The position numbers were made by a program, and so were the translations under genes. Below, piece by piece: positions 26,045 to 33,788 of a stretch of 64,000 nt of DNA (its first letter is position 1; each line of letters starts with the position of its first letter). Origin of the DNA: Actinoplanes sp. TBRC 11911 (GTDB lineage Bacteria; Actinomycetota; Actinomycetes; Mycobacteriales; Micromonosporaceae); contig NZ_JABBNC010000013.1 of NCBI RefSeq assembly GCF_012933445.1, positions 156,056 through 220,055 of the forward strand, read 5' to 3'. Below the pieces are notes generated by a model, which saw only the letters and a list, made by a program, of their open reading frames with translations, searched no databases and was not told the origin of the DNA.

Positions 26045-27232
26045 CTAAGCCCGTCGCGGCGCCACGTTCCGACCGCCGAATACCCTGCGCGCCAAACCGC
26101 CTACGCCGCTTTCATCCGTCAGCGCGACGTCCATCAACTCGGCCGCTTTGCGCTCGCTCTCCGGCAACACGTGGGTATAGACCTCGCGCGTCGTCCGCGA
26201 GTCGGCATGCCCGAGCCGCTTCTGCATGACATGTTCAGGAACACCCGCGTCCGCGCCCGTGGTCGCCGACGTGTGCCGGGCGTCGTGCAGCACGATGACC
26301 GGCACACCAGCGGCGTTGCACGCGCCTTCCCACTGATCGGTGAAGTAGCGCGGATAGTAGGGCTCGCCGTCCTCACGGGGGAACACATAACCCCGGTCGT
26401 GATACAGGAGACCTACCTCGGCCTTCTCCTCGTCCTGGCGCGCTTTGTGCTCCCGCAGAACCTGCACCATCGCCGGCCCGATCGCGACAGCGCGCCGGCT
26501 CTTGCCCTTGGGTGACTTCTCGAGCACTTTGTTGCCGCAGATCGTCCGCTGGAGATGGATGTAGACGATGCCGTTGTCGAGATCGACCTTCGACCACCGC
26601 AGACCAGCGATCTCACCACGCCGGGTCCCCGCCACAACAGCAAGTGCCCACGCCGCGTACAAACGGGACTCACGGTGGAACTTGAGGAACTGCTTCGACT
26701 CCTTCGGCGTCCACACGCCCTTACGGCCGTGGCTATCGCGCTCCGCCGGCCGCGGCTGCCGTATCGGGCCGAGATCAATACCCAGGTCCTTGAACGCCTT
26801 CTGCAGCACCCGGTGCACCGTTCGCACCGTTGTCGGCGATAACGACTTCTTGTTAGCGCCGCCCTCTCTCAGCAGCGTCTTGTACATGTCCTGGATGACC
26901 CGCTTGTCGAGGCTGTACAGCTGCCGCCCACCGATGTGCGGGATGACATACATCCGGACGATGTTGCGGTAGCTGTCGAGTGTGGTCTCTTCGACGTCGA
27001 GTTCGCGCTCGGAAAGCCAGCCGGTGAGTTCGGCCGCGACGCTGCCGTCCGCGCCAATGCTGGCCTCGCCGTACGCCTTGCGCGCTTCGGTTTCCGCTTT
27101 CTCCGCCGCGGTTTCGCTGGGAAACCCTCGTCGCTTGTGCTGGCGCCGTTTCCCGTCGTCTGCGACGGGCAGGTCGATCACGAAGTACCAGTTGGTCTTG
27201 CCGTTACTGAGTTGGTACGAGCTGACGGTCAT
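26045..27232 (-). CDS. int: Tyrosine integrase adjacent to tRNA-Pro
   Basis: The product has 395 residues. The N-terminal arm-binding-type region (KTNWYFVIDLPVADDGKRRQ) is the AP2-like domain of phage integrases; a core-binding domain follows (about 65-155), then the catalytic domain with Arg in GTRRGEIAGL (about 207), HDARHTSATTG (about 319), LGHADSRTTREVYTHVLPE with His (about 340) and the nucleophilic Tyr (about 350). All key residues are present. The gene starts 168 bases from the 3' end of tRNA-Pro and is transcribed away from it, so the tRNA is the probable attachment site. GGGGGTG precedes the ATG. Confidence 0.9.
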   Translation of the reverse strand: MTVSSYQLSNGKTNWYFVIDLPVADDGKRRQHKRRGFPSETAAEKAETEARKAYGEASIGADGSVAAELTGWLSERELDVEETTLDSYRNIVRMYVIPHIGGRQLYSLDKRVIQDMYKTLLREGGANKKSLSPTTVRTVHRVLQKAFKDLGIDLGPIRQPRPAERDSHGRKGVWTPKESKQFLKFHRESRLYAAWALAVVAGTRRGEIAGLRWSKVDLDNGIVYIHLQRTICGNKVLEKSPKGKSRRAVAIGPAMVQVLREHKARQDEEKAEVGLLYHDRGYVFPREDGEPYYPRYFTDQWEGACNAAGVPVIVLHDARHTSATTGADAGVPEHVMQKRLGHADSRTTREVYTHVLPESERKAAELMDVALTDESGVGGLARRVFGGRNVAPRRA

Positions 27233-27243
27233 CGAGCACCCCC

Positions 27244-27307
27244 GTGGTCACACGATCCTGCAGGTGTCATCCACGGTAACCATCGATGTGACCACGCCCG
27301 TGACCAC
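27244..27307. promoter_or_regulatory. Three copies of GTGACCAC/GTGGTCAC before int
   Basis: GTGGTCAC at 27244-27251 is the reverse complement of GTGACCAC at 27288-27295 and 27300-27307. All three lie between the int start and the tRNA terminator. They are candidates for integrase or excisionase arm-type sites, or operators controlling int. Confidence 0.45.
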
Positions 27308-27349
27308 AAGATCCACTACAGCGATCTTGGCCCAGCGATGCCAGCCAAT

Positions 27350-27392
27350 GAAAAAGGCCGCCGACCTGGACTTTCGTCCCAGTCGACGGCCT
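27350..27392 (-). terminator. Rho-independent terminator of the der/tRNA-Pro transcript
   Basis: On the minus strand an imperfect stem of about 17 bp (AGGCCGTCGACTGGGAC pairing with GTCCAGGTCGGCGGCCT, loop GAAA) is followed by TTTTT. It begins 9 bases after the CCA end of tRNA-Pro, so it ends transcription coming from the tRNA and keeps it out of the island. Confidence 0.75.
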
Positions 27393-27400
27393 GAAAAAGC

Positions 27401-27477
<77 letters not shown>

Positions 27478-27529
27478 AAACCGCCCAGAGCCGAAACCCC
27501 GCGCAGCAACCCCCACAGCTTACAACCAC

Positions 27530-28912
27530 CTACCCATGGGCCTTTCCTCGACCCCCCGGGCCCGTCTTCTTCCGGGGCTTCACCGATACCTCGATCGGCG
27601 ACCCCTCGAACCCGAACTCCTCGCGCAGCTTCCGCTCGACGAACCGCTGATACCCCGCGTCCAGCGGCCCGGTCGTGAACAGCACAAACCTCGGCGGCGC
27701 CACCCCAGCCTGCGTCGCGAACAAAACCCGCGGCGCCCGCCCACCCCGTACGGGATGAGGGGTTGCCTGGGTCAAGGCCGTGAGCCACTGGTTCAAAGCC
27801 CCCGTCGGCACCCGCTGCTCCCACGACGCGAGCGCCCGCCGCAAAGCCGGCGCCAACTTGTCGACAGCCCGGCCCGTCTTGGCGGAGATGTTCACCCGGA
27901 TGGCCCACGGGATGCGCTTCAACTCACGGTCGATCTCCTTCTCCAGGTAAACCCGGCGGTCGTCGGACATCAGGTCCCACTTGTTGAAGGCGATCACGAG
28001 CGCCCGGCCGGCCTCCACCACCTGGGTGAGCACGCGCTGGTCCTGCTCGGAGATGGTCTCGGCCGCATCGAGCAATACCACCGCCACTTCGGCAGCTTCC
28101 ACCGCCCCGGCCGTGCGCAACGAGGCGTAATACTCGGTGCCCGACGCCTGGTTGACCCGCTTGCGCAGGCCGGCGGTGTCGACGAACTGCCACACCTCGC
28201 CGTCCATCTCGACGAGGCTGTCGACCGGGTCGACGGTGGTGCCGGCGACCGAGTCGACGACGGCGCGCTCCTCCTTGGACACCTTGTTCAGCAGCGAGGA
28301 CTTGCCGACGTTCGGGCGGCCGACCAAGGCCACCCGTCGGGGCCCGCGCGGGCCCCCTTCAATGACAGGCGGCGTCGGCGGGAGGGCGGACAGAATGTCG
28401 TCGAGCAGATCGCCGGAGCCGCGGCCGTGCAGCGCCGAGATCGGGTGCGGTTCGCCCAACCCCAGCGACCACAACCCGACCGCTTCGAGCTCGAGGTTCT
28501 GATTGTCCGCTTTGTTCGCGACCAGAATGACCGGTTTGTGCGAGCGGCGCAGCATCTTGACGGCCGCCTCGTCCACGTCCGTGGCGCCGACGGTCACGTC
28601 GACGACGAAGATGACGACGTCGGCCGTCTGCACGGCGATCTCGGCCTGCGCGGCGATCGCGGCGGCACGGTCGCGCGCATCGGGCTCCCAGCCACCGGTG
28701 TCCACGACCGTGAAGCGGCGCCCGTTCCACTGCGCGTCGTAGGGCACCCGGTCGCGCGTCACCCCGGGTACGTCCTCCACGACCGCCTGGCGGCGGCCGA
28801 TGATGCGGTTGACCAGCGTCGACTTGCCGACGTTGGGGCGGCCGACGACGGCGACGACGGGAACGGGAGCCGAAGGCGAGTCGAGAACAAGCTCGACCGG
28901 AAGCTCGCTCAC
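27530..28912 (-). CDS. der: Ribosome-associated GTPase Der (EngA)
   Basis: GTG at 28912 overlaps the cmk stop (GTGA), which fixes the start and gives 460 residues. Two tandem G domains are visible, with GRPNVGKSTL near residue 22 and GRPNVGKSSL near 200, each with DTxG (VVDTGG, VDTAGL) and NKxD (NKADN, NKWD) motifs, followed by the KH-like C-terminal domain and a basic tail (KKTGPGGRGKAHG). Der is needed for 50S subunit maturation. cmk-der order is conserved in actinobacteria (Rv1712-Rv1713). Confidence 0.97.
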   Translation of the reverse strand: MSELPVELVLDSPSAPVPVVAVVGRPNVGKSTLVNRIIGRRQAVVEDVPGVTRDRVPYDAQWNGRRFTVVDTGGWEPDARDRAAAIAAQAEIAVQTADVVIFVVDVTVGATDVDEAAVKMLRRSHKPVILVANKADNQNLELEAVGLWSLGLGEPHPISALHGRGSGDLLDDILSALPPTPPVIEGGPRGPRRVALVGRPNVGKSSLLNKVSKEERAVVDSVAGTTVDPVDSLVEMDGEVWQFVDTAGLRKRVNQASGTEYYASLRTAGAVEAAEVAVVLLDAAETISEQDQRVLTQVVEAGRALVIAFNKWDLMSDDRRVYLEKEIDRELKRIPWAIRVNISAKTGRAVDKLAPALRRALASWEQRVPTGALNQWLTALTQATPHPVRGGRAPRVLFATQAGVAPPRFVLFTTGPLDAGYQRFVERKLREEFGFEGSPIEVSVKPRKKTGPGGRGKAHG

Positions 28913-29583
28913 TGTCGCACCTGCAGAAGCCCCAGCACGTACGCCACGACCTCGTCGATGCCCATGCCGGTGGTGTCGACCTCGATCGCGTCGCCGGCCT
29001 GGCGCAGCGGGTCGGTCGCGCGGGACGAGTCGAGCCGGTCGCGCCGGGCCAGGTCGGCCTCGGTGGCGGCGACGTCGGTGGCGTCCTCCTGGCTGCGGCG
29101 CTGGGCGCGCGCGGCGGGCGAAGCGGTCAAGAACACCTTCAGGTCGGCGTCGGGGGCGACCACCGAGGCGATGTCGCGGCCCTCCACGACGATGCGCGGG
29201 TGCGACGAGATGATGTCCTGCTGCAGCGCGACGAGGTGCTTGCGGACGGCCGGGACCGCGGCGACGGCGGACACCGCGCCGGTGACCTCGGGTCCGCGGA
29301 TCGGGCCGTCGACGTCCACGCCGTTGGCCGTGAAATGCGGCGCGGCCGGGTCGGTGCCGATGACCAGCTCGGTCTCCACCGCGATCTTCGCGATCGACTC
29401 CTGATCGGTCAGGTCGGCGCCGGCCTGCAGCACCGCCCAGGTGACCGCGCGGTACATCGCTCCGGTATCCAGGTAGACACCCTCGAGGGCGGTCGCGAGA
29501 CGCCGGGACACGGTGGACTTGCCCGAGCCGGACGGCCCGTCCACGGCCACCACGCACGTGCCTGGCCGTACTTCTTCCGCCAC
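28909..29583 (-). CDS. cmk: Cytidylate kinase
   Basis: The frame is open to 29643, but GTG at 29583 follows GAAGGAG at a good distance and places the P-loop (VAVDGPSGSGKSTVSRRLA) near residue 13-30 as usual. The product, about 224 residues, has GVYLDTGAMYRAVTW for the CMP-binding region and VVEGRDIASVVAPDADLKVF and the Arg-rich lid (ARAQRRSQED). It phosphorylates CMP and dCMP. It is co-transcribed with der and follows the pseudouridine synthase gene by about 95 bases. Confidence 0.95.
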   Translation of the reverse strand: MAEEVRPGTCVVAVDGPSGSGKSTVSRRLATALEGVYLDTGAMYRAVTWAVLQAGADLTDQESIAKIAVETELVIGTDPAAPHFTANGVDVDGPIRGPEVTGAVSAVAAVPAVRKHLVALQQDIISSHPRIVVEGRDIASVVAPDADLKVFLTASPAARAQRRSQEDATDVAATEADLARRDRLDSSRATDPLRQAGDAIEVDTTGMGIDEVVAYVLGLLQVRQ

Positions 29584-29679
29584 CGTTACTCCTTCGTTCG
29601 CCACCCGACTCGTCCCCCTTATTGTGCCCGTCGCCAATGCCAACGACGAACTAGGGTATGTTACCGACCGGTAGCCGGG

Positions 29680-30420
29680 TTACTCCTCCTCGGCCTCCTT
29701 GAACAGGGCGGCCACCTCGGCGTTCGACAGGTGCCGGAAGCCGCCCTGACGCAGGTTGCCCAGCCGGATCGGGCCCACCGACGTGCGGACCAGGCGCGTC
29801 ACCGGGTGGCCGACCGCCTCCATCATGCGGCGCACGATGTGCTTGCGGCCCTCGTGCAGCACGATCTCGACGTGTGCGGACTTGCCGATCGCGTCGACCA
29901 GGCGGAACTTGTCGGCGCGCGCCGGGCCGTCCTCCAGCTCGACGCCGGCGAGCAACTGCCGGCCGACGTTGCGGGCGAGCGGGCCGTTGGTGACCTCGGC
30001 CAGGTACGTCTTCGAAATCCCGTACCGGGGATGGGTCAGTTTGTTGGTGAGGTCGCCGTCGTTGGTGATCAGCAGCAGGCCCTCGCTGTCCGCGTCGAGC
30101 CGGCCCACATGGTAGAGACGCTGCTGGAACTGGCCGAGGAAGTCGGCGAGCTCGGTGCGGCCCTTCTCGTCGTCGAGTGTGGAGACGACGCCGCGCGGCT
30201 TGTTCATCGCGATATAGACGAGCTTGGTGTTGGTGACCACCCGCGAGCCGTCGACCATGATCACCGCGGTGGCGGGATCGACCTTGTCGCCGAGCTTGGC
30301 GACCTTGCCGTTGACCGTCACGCGCCGGCGGAAGATCAGGTCTTCGCAGGCGCGGCGGGATCCAACACCGGCGGCCGCCAGCACTTTCTGGAGGCGTTCG
30401 GCGGTGTCAGCCTGAGGCAT
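29680..30420 (-). CDS. RsuA-family rRNA pseudouridine synthase (RluB-like)
   Basis: The 246-residue protein has an N-terminal S4 RNA-binding domain (RLQKVLAAAGVGSRRACEDL) and a catalytic domain with MNKPRGVVST and GRLDADSEGLLLITNDG, the Asp in GRLD being the nucleophile of the RsuA/RluB/RluE/RluF family; GRKHIVRRMMEAVG completes it. It converts a uridine in rRNA to pseudouridine. Its start lies 14 bases inside the end of scpB, as in the mycobacterial locus. Confidence 0.93.
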   Translation of the reverse strand: MPQADTAERLQKVLAAAGVGSRRACEDLIFRRRVTVNGKVAKLGDKVDPATAVIMVDGSRVVTNTKLVYIAMNKPRGVVSTLDDEKGRTELADFLGQFQQRLYHVGRLDADSEGLLLITNDGDLTNKLTHPRYGISKTYLAEVTNGPLARNVGRQLLAGVELEDGPARADKFRLVDAIGKSAHVEIVLHEGRKHIVRRMMEAVGHPVTRLVRTSVGPIRLGNLRQGGFRHLSNAEVAALFKEAEEE

Positions 30421-31465
30421 CGAGTACTTCTTCCACGTCGTCGGGCAGGAACGGAGCCAGCGGCGGGAGCTGGTCGATCGAGTTCAGCCCGAGTTTTTCC
30501 AGGAAGAGCGGGGTCGTCCTATACAGGTATGCCCCGGTCTCGCCCTCGGTGCCGCTCTCTTCGATCAGGCCGCGGGTAGCAAGCGTACGCATGACGCCGT
30601 CGCAGTTCACACCTCGGATGGCGGAAATGCGTGATCGGGTCACCGGTTGCTTGTAAGCCACGACGGCCAATGTCTCCAGCGCCGCCTGGGTCAGCCGCAC
30701 GGACTGCCCGTCGAGAACGAACCGTTCCACATATGCCGCGTATTCCGGCCGCGTGTACAGACGCCAGCCGCCGGCCACCCTACGCAGGTCAAACCCGTGC
30801 CCGGCCGCCGTGTACCGCGCCGAGATGTCGTCCAGCGCGGACGCCACCCGCTCGGTCGGCTGCTCCAAGATCTCCGCCAGCTGCATCTCGCCCACCGGCT
30901 CGTCCACCACCAGCAAGATCGCTTCGAGCGCCGCCGCCAGCTCCGCGTCGTCCTCCAACCCCGGAAGATCAACTTCTTCAGATGTACGCGACGCCGGGTC
31001 CCCAACCGCACGTTCGGAGTCCCGGGCTCTGGATGCTTGCCCAGGGAGCACCACTGCCGAGGCAGCCTCCCCCAAGTCGGAAGTCATGGCATCCCCGTCA
31101 AAGGGGATATCGACCTCGTCGTCGTCGCTCACGTCATCGTCGGCGGCCGCGTCGAAGACGTCGCCCGCGTCGTCGCCGTCCGCCGGGAGCGGCTCATCAA
31201 CGGCCTCACCGTCGTCGTCATCCTCGACGTCCGCGACCGCCTCGGGCACCGGAAGCTCCGGCCCCACCCGCACATCGGTGGGCTCCTGCTCCGCTTCGTC
31301 GGCCGGAGCGTCCACCACCGCAGGCTCGCCCTGCTGCTCGTCGCGGGCGGCCCGCTCGGCGGCCTCCTGGTAGGCACGATCCGGCTCGCGCGTCGGCCGT
31401 TCCCACGGTGGCACCCAGGCCGCCGCCTGCGCCGCCAGGGAATCAGGCTGTTCCTCGTTGCTCAC
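30407..31465 (-). CDS. scpB: Segregation and condensation protein ScpB with long acidic N-terminal extension
   Basis: Of 352 residues only the last about 180 are ScpB: LAAALEAILLVVDEPVGEMQ, RVAGGWRLYTRPEYAAYVER and TLAVVAYKQPVTRSRISAIR form the tandem winged helices, with GAYLYRTTPLFLEKLGLNS at the end. The first about 165 residues are disordered and acidic, rich in Asp and Glu (DVEDDDDGEAVDEPLPADGD). ScpB dimers bind ScpA to complete the SMC condensin. The ATG overlaps the scpA stop by four bases. Confidence 0.95.
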   Translation of the reverse strand: MSNEEQPDSLAAQAAAWVPPWERPTREPDRAYQEAAERAARDEQQGEPAVVDAPADEAEQEPTDVRVGPELPVPEAVADVEDDDDGEAVDEPLPADGDDAGDVFDAAADDDVSDDDEVDIPFDGDAMTSDLGEAASAVVLPGQASRARDSERAVGDPASRTSEEVDLPGLEDDAELAAALEAILLVVDEPVGEMQLAEILEQPTERVASALDDISARYTAAGHGFDLRRVAGGWRLYTRPEYAAYVERFVLDGQSVRLTQAALETLAVVAYKQPVTRSRISAIRGVNCDGVMRTLATRGLIEESGTEGETGAYLYRTTPLFLEKLGLNSIDQLPPLAPFLPDDVEEVLDASG

Positions 31466-32667
31466 GATCGTTCCTCCACCGCGGGGTCGCCCCCGTCGTC
31501 CTCTTCCCCGCCGGAGCCGAGCGACGCCTCATCGCCGCCGTCGAGTGACACCTCATCGCCGAGCATCACCCCGCCATCGAGCGACTCATCGTCGCCCGGC
31601 AATTCGTCGATCGCCGACACATCGTCGCTGTCGGGCGTCTCGTCGGCGTCCGCCGCGTCGCCGTCCTCCGGCGCCGGCTTCGTTCCCTCGTAGTCGTCGA
31701 TGTCCAGTTCGGCGTCGGCCGCGTCGCCGCCGACCCAGCGGACCGTCAGCTCGTCCAGCGACACCGGCTGCTCGAACTCGACCAAGCCCTCCCGATAGAG
31801 CTCCAGCAACGCCAGGAAGCGGGCCACCACCTCGAGGGTGCTGTCACAGTCGGCGACCAGCAGGCTGAACGTGGCGTGGCCGGCGCGCCGCAGCCGCTCG
31901 CGCAGCAGATTCGCATGCTCGCGGACGCTGACCCGCACCTGGTGGATGTGCGCGATGGACACCTGCGGCGGGCCGGGCTTGGGCGCGAACTGCTTGAGGG
32001 CCAGCTTGAACAGCCGTTCCGGGCCCACGCCGAGCACCAGGTCGGGCAGGGCCTCGGCGTACCGGGGCTCCATCGACACCGCCCGCGGCCAGCGCTTGGC
32101 GCCGGTGCCCTCGAGGTCGGCGAGGTAGGCGGCGGCCTCCTTGTACGCCTTGTACTGCAGGAGGCGGGCGAAGAGCAGGTCGCGGGCCTCGAGCAGGGCG
32201 AGGTCTTCCTCGTCCTCGACGTCGGCCGCCGGCAGCAGCCGCGCCGCCTTGAGATCGAGCAGGGTGGCCGCGACCAGCAGGAACTCGCTGGCCTCGCCGA
32301 GGTCCCAATCGTCGCCCATGGCGCGGATGTAGGCGATGAAGTCGTCGGTGACCTGGTGCAGCGCCACCTCGGTCACGTCGAGCTTGTGCTTGCCGATGAG
32401 CTGCAGCAGCAGATCGAACGGCCCGGTGAAGTTCTCCAGCCGCACGGTGAACTTGCCGGAGTCGGCCTCGGCCGCGACGTCCGATCCGGAGCCGGCCTCG
32501 GCCTCGACAGCGACGGCCGACCCGGAGTCGGCCTCCGGACCCGCCGGAACCGGCTGCGCCGAGGCATCGGCGGAAGGGCCGTCGGGCGAGGACGACTGCG
32601 GGCTGACGGACTCTTCGGGCACGTGCTGACCGTAGACCAAGGGTCCGACAAGTTGCTCGCTGCTCAC
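31462..32667 (-). CDS. scpA: Segregation and condensation protein ScpA (kleisin)
   Basis: GTG at 32667 is preferred (GGGAG seven bases upstream); a TTG at 32697 is in frame. The 401-residue product has a disordered N-terminus with repeated EADSG/EAEAGSG units, then the kleisin core: FTVRLENFTGPFDLLLQLIG, TEVALHQVTDDFIAYIRAMG, EFLLVAATLLDLKAARLLP, and the C-terminal winged helix (FSLLVADCDSTLEVVARFLA, FLALLELYREGLVEFEQ). A long acidic tail of about 80 residues follows, ending at the overlap with scpB. ScpA bridges SMC heads. Confidence 0.95.
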   Translation of the reverse strand: MSSEQLVGPLVYGQHVPEESVSPQSSSPDGPSADASAQPVPAGPEADSGSAVAVEAEAGSGSDVAAEADSGKFTVRLENFTGPFDLLLQLIGKHKLDVTEVALHQVTDDFIAYIRAMGDDWDLGEASEFLLVAATLLDLKAARLLPAADVEDEEDLALLEARDLLFARLLQYKAYKEAAAYLADLEGTGAKRWPRAVSMEPRYAEALPDLVLGVGPERLFKLALKQFAPKPGPPQVSIAHIHQVRVSVREHANLLRERLRRAGHATFSLLVADCDSTLEVVARFLALLELYREGLVEFEQPVSLDELTVRWVGGDAADAELDIDDYEGTKPAPEDGDAADADETPDSDDVSAIDELPGDDESLDGGVMLGDEVSLDGGDEASLGSGGEEDDGGDPAVEERS

Positions 32668-32736
32668 CCCGTCACTCCCGTCACTCCTGGTGGTCAACGC
32701 CCGAGCGGACCTGGGGTGACTGGCGACGGCGCAAGA

Positions 32737-33000
32737 TCAAGCTGCCAGGGCCAGATCGGTACGTTCCGGCCCGTACACGGTCAGAACGACCCCTCGTGCC
32801 CACCTCATCCGGGGCGCCGCGGTCTCGGGGCATTCCCCGTACGCGGCGGCCAGCGAGGCAACGCAACCGCGGCTGCCCCCGCACACGTGGATGGCATGCG
32901 CGATCGCGGCGGCCACGTCGCCTGCCGACGGGCTGGAACCGGACGGAAGGTCGCTGGCGAACAGGGCGGCGGCGCGGGCGGCGACTAACTGGGTCCTCAT
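32737..33000 (-). CDS. Small hypothetical protein, 87 residues
   Basis: ATG at 33000 has GGAG nine bases upstream. The protein is one compact helical domain (AARAAALFASDLPSGSSPSA, then DVAAAIAHAIHVCGGSRGCV) with three Cys (CGGSRGC and GECPE) and a C-terminal strand-like part (RWARGVVLTVYG). The family is not one I can name. Its position between the protease-like gene and scpA, with its own ribosome binding site and sound composition, supports a real gene. Confidence 0.6.
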   Translation of the reverse strand: MRTQLVAARAAALFASDLPSGSSPSAGDVAAAIAHAIHVCGGSRGCVASLAAAYGECPETAAPRMRWARGVVLTVYGPERTDLALAA

Positions 33001-33116
33001 CGCGATCAACTCCGATCGATGGCTTCTCTGGCCTTCAGAGTGCACCCGCCCGGCAAGCCCGCGCCTCCGGGATTCCACCCGAGGGGTGAATAGGGGATAG
33101 GGGGTACCCCCCCCGG

Positions 33117-33785
33117 TCAGACTCTCGCCCAGAGATTGACCACCAGCAGGCCGATGAAGTTGAGGATGCGCAGCAGGAACGGCGACCCGAGCGGGAACAG
33201 CGAGATGACCAGCAGCACGACCACGCCGACGTTCTTGTGCTCGAACCACAGCCGCATCCACTGCATGCCGTTCCCGGGGCGGCGCAACGCGTAGTAGAGC
33301 ACCCCGAACCCGTCCAGCGGCGGGATCGGGATCAGCTCCAGGATCCCGAAGCAGAGCAGCCCCACCGCGAACGAGAGCAGGATCTGCTGGCCCGCCGCCC
33401 CGTCCACGCCGTGCAGCACGATCTGCGGCTCGGCCAGGAACCCGAAGGGATAGGCCAGCACGTACGCCAGGAAGAAGAGCTGGGCGAGCACGAGGCACAC
33501 CACCGGACCGGACAGGAACACCGCCACGGCCCGGCCGCGGCCCCGGTATTGGGGGATGTCGTCGACGCTGAGCATCTTGCCCCAGCCCATGCCGGCGACG
33601 GCGGCCGCGACCGCGCCGAACGGGTCGATGTCCTCACGGAGCCGGGGCATCACCGAGTCGTAGCGGTCGGCGAGGCCGAAACGCTTGGCGGTGTACCGGA
33701 TCGCGATCGCCCGGAGCACGATGCCGAGCAGGAAGCTGGCGACCAGGGCCACGAACGAGACCGGATGGACGAGCGCGAAGAGCAC
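33117..33785 (-). CDS. Site-2-protease-like membrane protein lacking HExxH
   Basis: The 222-residue protein has about five or six membrane segments and the layout of the small M50 (SpoIVFB/Rv-type) family: the conserved EDIDPFGAVAAAVAGMGWGK (about 51-70) corresponds to the NPxxHIDPxG region, and LELIPIPPLDGFGVLYYAL (about 149-167) to the NPxPPLDG motif with the metal-binding Asp. The zinc-binding HExxH of the first segment is replaced by LRAIAIR (about 24-30). The protein is therefore probably not an active protease. It lies four bases downstream of parA. Confidence 0.8.
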   Translation of the reverse strand: MLFALVHPVSFVALVASFLLGIVLRAIAIRYTAKRFGLADRYDSVMPRLREDIDPFGAVAAAVAGMGWGKMLSVDDIPQYRGRGRAVAVFLSGPVVCLVLAQLFFLAYVLAYPFGFLAEPQIVLHGVDGAAGQQILLSFAVGLLCFGILELIPIPPLDGFGVLYYALRRPGNGMQWMRLWFEHKNVGVVVLLVISLFPLGSPFLLRILNFIGLLVVNLWARV

Positions 33786-33788
33786 CGG

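Larger units (their letters stand above)
1..27400. mobile_element. Genomic island or integrative element (left end outside window)
   Basis: This stretch abuts the 3' end of a tRNA-Pro gene and starts, reading inward, with a tyrosine integrase and a small excisionase-like protein, the usual layout of an actinobacterial integrative element or island. Its cargo is mostly nuclease, helicase, methylase and unknown genes, with broken genes and a second recombinase at 16301. The conserved actinobacterial gene order begins immediately right of the tRNA. I looked for a second copy of the tRNA 3' end that would mark the other attachment site and did not see one, so the left boundary is either before position 1 or degenerate. 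The second integrase suggests the region is a composite of more than one insertion. Confidence 0.7.
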
